NCBI GenBank assembly: GCA_949077355.1
Contig: CARUQW010000025.1
Location: forward strand, 15,599-22,707
Direction: 5' to 3'
Length of the DNA stretch: 7,109 bases
Source: an uncultured Clostridia bacterium
GTDB taxonomy: Bacteria > Bacillota > Clostridia > TANB77 > CAG-508
Shown: positions 6,260-7,109 of the stretch, in pieces
Layout: each line of letters begins with the position of its first letter
Numbering within the stretch: the first letter of the stretch is position 1
Notes under the pieces: model-generated
Told to the model about the DNA's origin: nothing
What the model saw: the letters and a program-made list of their open reading frames with translations, nothing else
The model's database searches: none
Made by a program: the position numbers and the translations under genes

Positions 6260-6817
6260 TTAATTAAATTTATTCATTGCAATATCGATTCCATTTTTTA
6301 TGATTTCGATTACTGCTTCTTTTGCTAATTCCGTTCCTTTTTCTAATTTTTCTTTTTCCTCTTCTGGTATTGCTCCAATTACATATTCAATTAAATCTGC
6401 TTTTTCAATTGGTGACCCGATTCCTACTCTTACACGCTTAAAATTTTGTGTGTTTAATTCATGTACAACAGATTTCATTCCATTATGTGTTCCAGGTCCT
6501 CCTGCTTTTCTAATTTTAATGGTACCTGGTTCTATATCGATATCATCATAAATTACAATTATTTGTTCTTCATCTACTTTGTAAAATTGAATGATTTCTT
6601 TTACGCTTTCTCCACTTAAGTTCATAAAGGTTTGTGGTTTTAATAGGATTACTTTTTCCCCTTCTATTATTCCACTTCCATATAATCCTTTGAATTTCGT
6701 TTTGATAACTTCTATTTCATATTGTTTTGCTATTTTATTAATCGTGTTAAATCCCATGTTGTGTCTTGTATTACTATAATCTTTTTCTGGATTTCCTAAT
6801 CCTATTATTAAATACAT
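6260..6817 (-). CDS. pth: Peptidyl-tRNA hydrolase
   Basis: Pth hydrolyses the ester bond of peptidyl-tRNA that drops off the ribosome, recycling tRNA in the cytoplasm; it is normally essential. The 185-residue length fits the bacterial family. Visible key residues: N9 in GLGNP, catalytic H19 in NTRHNMGF, N66 in KPQTFMNLSG, D91 in IYDDIDIEPG and N112 in GGPGTHNGMKSV. The start ATG (6815-6817) has AGGA about 11 nt upstream. It appears to be the first gene of a minus-strand operon, with its own promoter at 6860-6888, and it follows spoVG. In Bacillus spoVG and pth are also near each other but with glmU, prs and ctc between them; here they are adjacent. A tandem repeat lies 1 nt beyond its stop. 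Confidence 0.97.
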   Translation of the reverse strand: MYLIIGLGNPEKDYSNTRHNMGFNTINKIAKQYEIEVIKTKFKGLYGSGIIEGEKVILLKPQTFMNLSGESVKEIIQFYKVDEEQIIVIYDDIDIEPGTIKIRKAGGPGTHNGMKSVVHELNTQNFKRVRVGIGSPIEKADLIEYVIGAIPEEEKEKLEKGTELAKEAVIEIIKNGIDIAMNKFN

Positions 6818-6859
6818 TCTTTATTTTTCCTACTTTCTTTTGATTTTAAACTATTATCT

Positions 6860-6888
6860 ATTTTAACTTGTTTTGCGCTTTTTTTCAA
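6860..6888 (-). promoter_or_regulatory. Sigma-A-type promoter for the pth operon
   Basis: On the minus strand TTGAAA (6883-6888) is followed after 17 bp by TAAAAT (6860-6865). Transcription would start about 35 nt before the pth ATG. It lies between the spoVG terminator and pth, so pth, the RNase gene, rimO and the 485-residue gene can be transcribed from here. Confidence 0.65.
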
Positions 6889-6933
6889 GCTTTTCTTCTA
6901 ATTTTCCTGCGGAATGTATTTTTTCTATACAAC

Positions 6934-6960
6934 AAAAAAAGCACTCACTCGTGCTTTTTT
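6934..6960 (-). terminator. Rho-independent terminator of spoVG
   Basis: A 10-bp stem (6935-6944 with 6951-6960) with a 6-nt loop: GCAC/GTGC at the top and A/T pairs below, giving a T-tract on the minus strand. Because A and T tracts flank both sides it could work in both directions. It lies 12 nt beyond the spoVG stop. Confidence 0.85.
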
Positions 6961-6972
6961 AACCTTTATCAA

Positions 6973-7109
6973 TTATTCTGCTGATTCTTCTGTTTCTGGA
7001 GCTTCATAAGCTTCTAAAATAGCTTTTTGAATTTTCTCTCTTGTTTCAGCATTGATTGGATGAGCTATATCTTTGAATTCTCCGTTTGGAGTTTTTCTAC
7101 TTGGCATAG
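6973..7109 (-). CDS. spoVG: SpoVG family regulator, C-terminal part only (cut by the window edge)
   Basis: The last 44 codons (from the ATG at 7105-7107) read MPSRKTPNGEFKDIAHPIN followed by AETREKIQKAILEAYEAP and an acidic tail, ending in TAA at 6973-6975. This is the conserved C-terminal half of SpoVG, a small (about 85-97 residues) nucleic-acid-binding regulator affecting sporulation septation in Bacillus and gene expression in many Firmicutes. The Met is internal: the family has a hydrophobic strand and Ala before MPSRK, and the partial preceding codon (xCT) fits Ala. The gene continues beyond 7109. It ends before the terminator at 6934-6960 and so is probably transcribed apart from pth. 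Confidence 0.95.
   Translation of the reverse strand, partial: MPSRKTPNGEFKDIAHPINAETREKIQKAILEAYEAPETEESAE

Overview
The window looks like a piece of a low-GC Firmicutes (Clostridia-like) chromosome. The DNA is strongly A+T-rich, the ribosome binding sites are GGAG/GAGAGG/AAGGAA types, and there is a spoVG gene next to pth. No phage, plasmid, transposase, CRISPR, tRNA or rRNA gene is visible. The species cannot be named from the sequence alone.

Left part (1-1870): the 3' end of an HD-domain phosphohydrolase-like gene (+) runs into a perfect 32-bp-arm palindrome. Convergent to it is a small gene (-) for a single-membrane-segment protein of unknown function. That gene is divergent from a cation diffusion facilitator gene (+), with two good sigma-A-type promoters back to back in between. 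The transporter has N-xxx-D in TM2 and D-xxx-D in TM5, which points away from the usual zinc H/D-xxx-D type and toward manganese-like selectivity (inference).

Middle (1871-2110): a 234-bp foldback, MITE-like element fills the gap between the transporter stop and the stop of the next, convergent gene.

Right part (2111-7109, all minus strand, so read right to left): the tail of spoVG, a classical terminator, a promoter, then a likely operon of pth (peptidyl-tRNA hydrolase), an RNase E/G-family endoribonuclease, rimO (ribosomal protein S12 methylthiotransferase) and a 485-residue protein of unknown function with two tandem N-terminal repeats. The three recognised operon genes all serve translation or RNA turnover: recycling of peptidyl-tRNA, RNA processing, and ribosome modification. 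The unknown protein sits 25 bp after rimO and is translated from the same message, so it may be linked to that work, but nothing in its sequence proves it.

The most interesting signal is non-coding. A 32-bp unit with consensus GGGACGNACCTTTTTGGCAA in its core occurs at three loci, always as a pair: inverted and fused (453-518), inverted and separated (1875-2108), and tandem direct (6195-6258). The pairs fill the gaps they occupy and lie within 0-4 nt of five stop codons. This resembles REP/BIME elements mobilised by IS200-like (RAYT) transposases, but no such gene is in the window.
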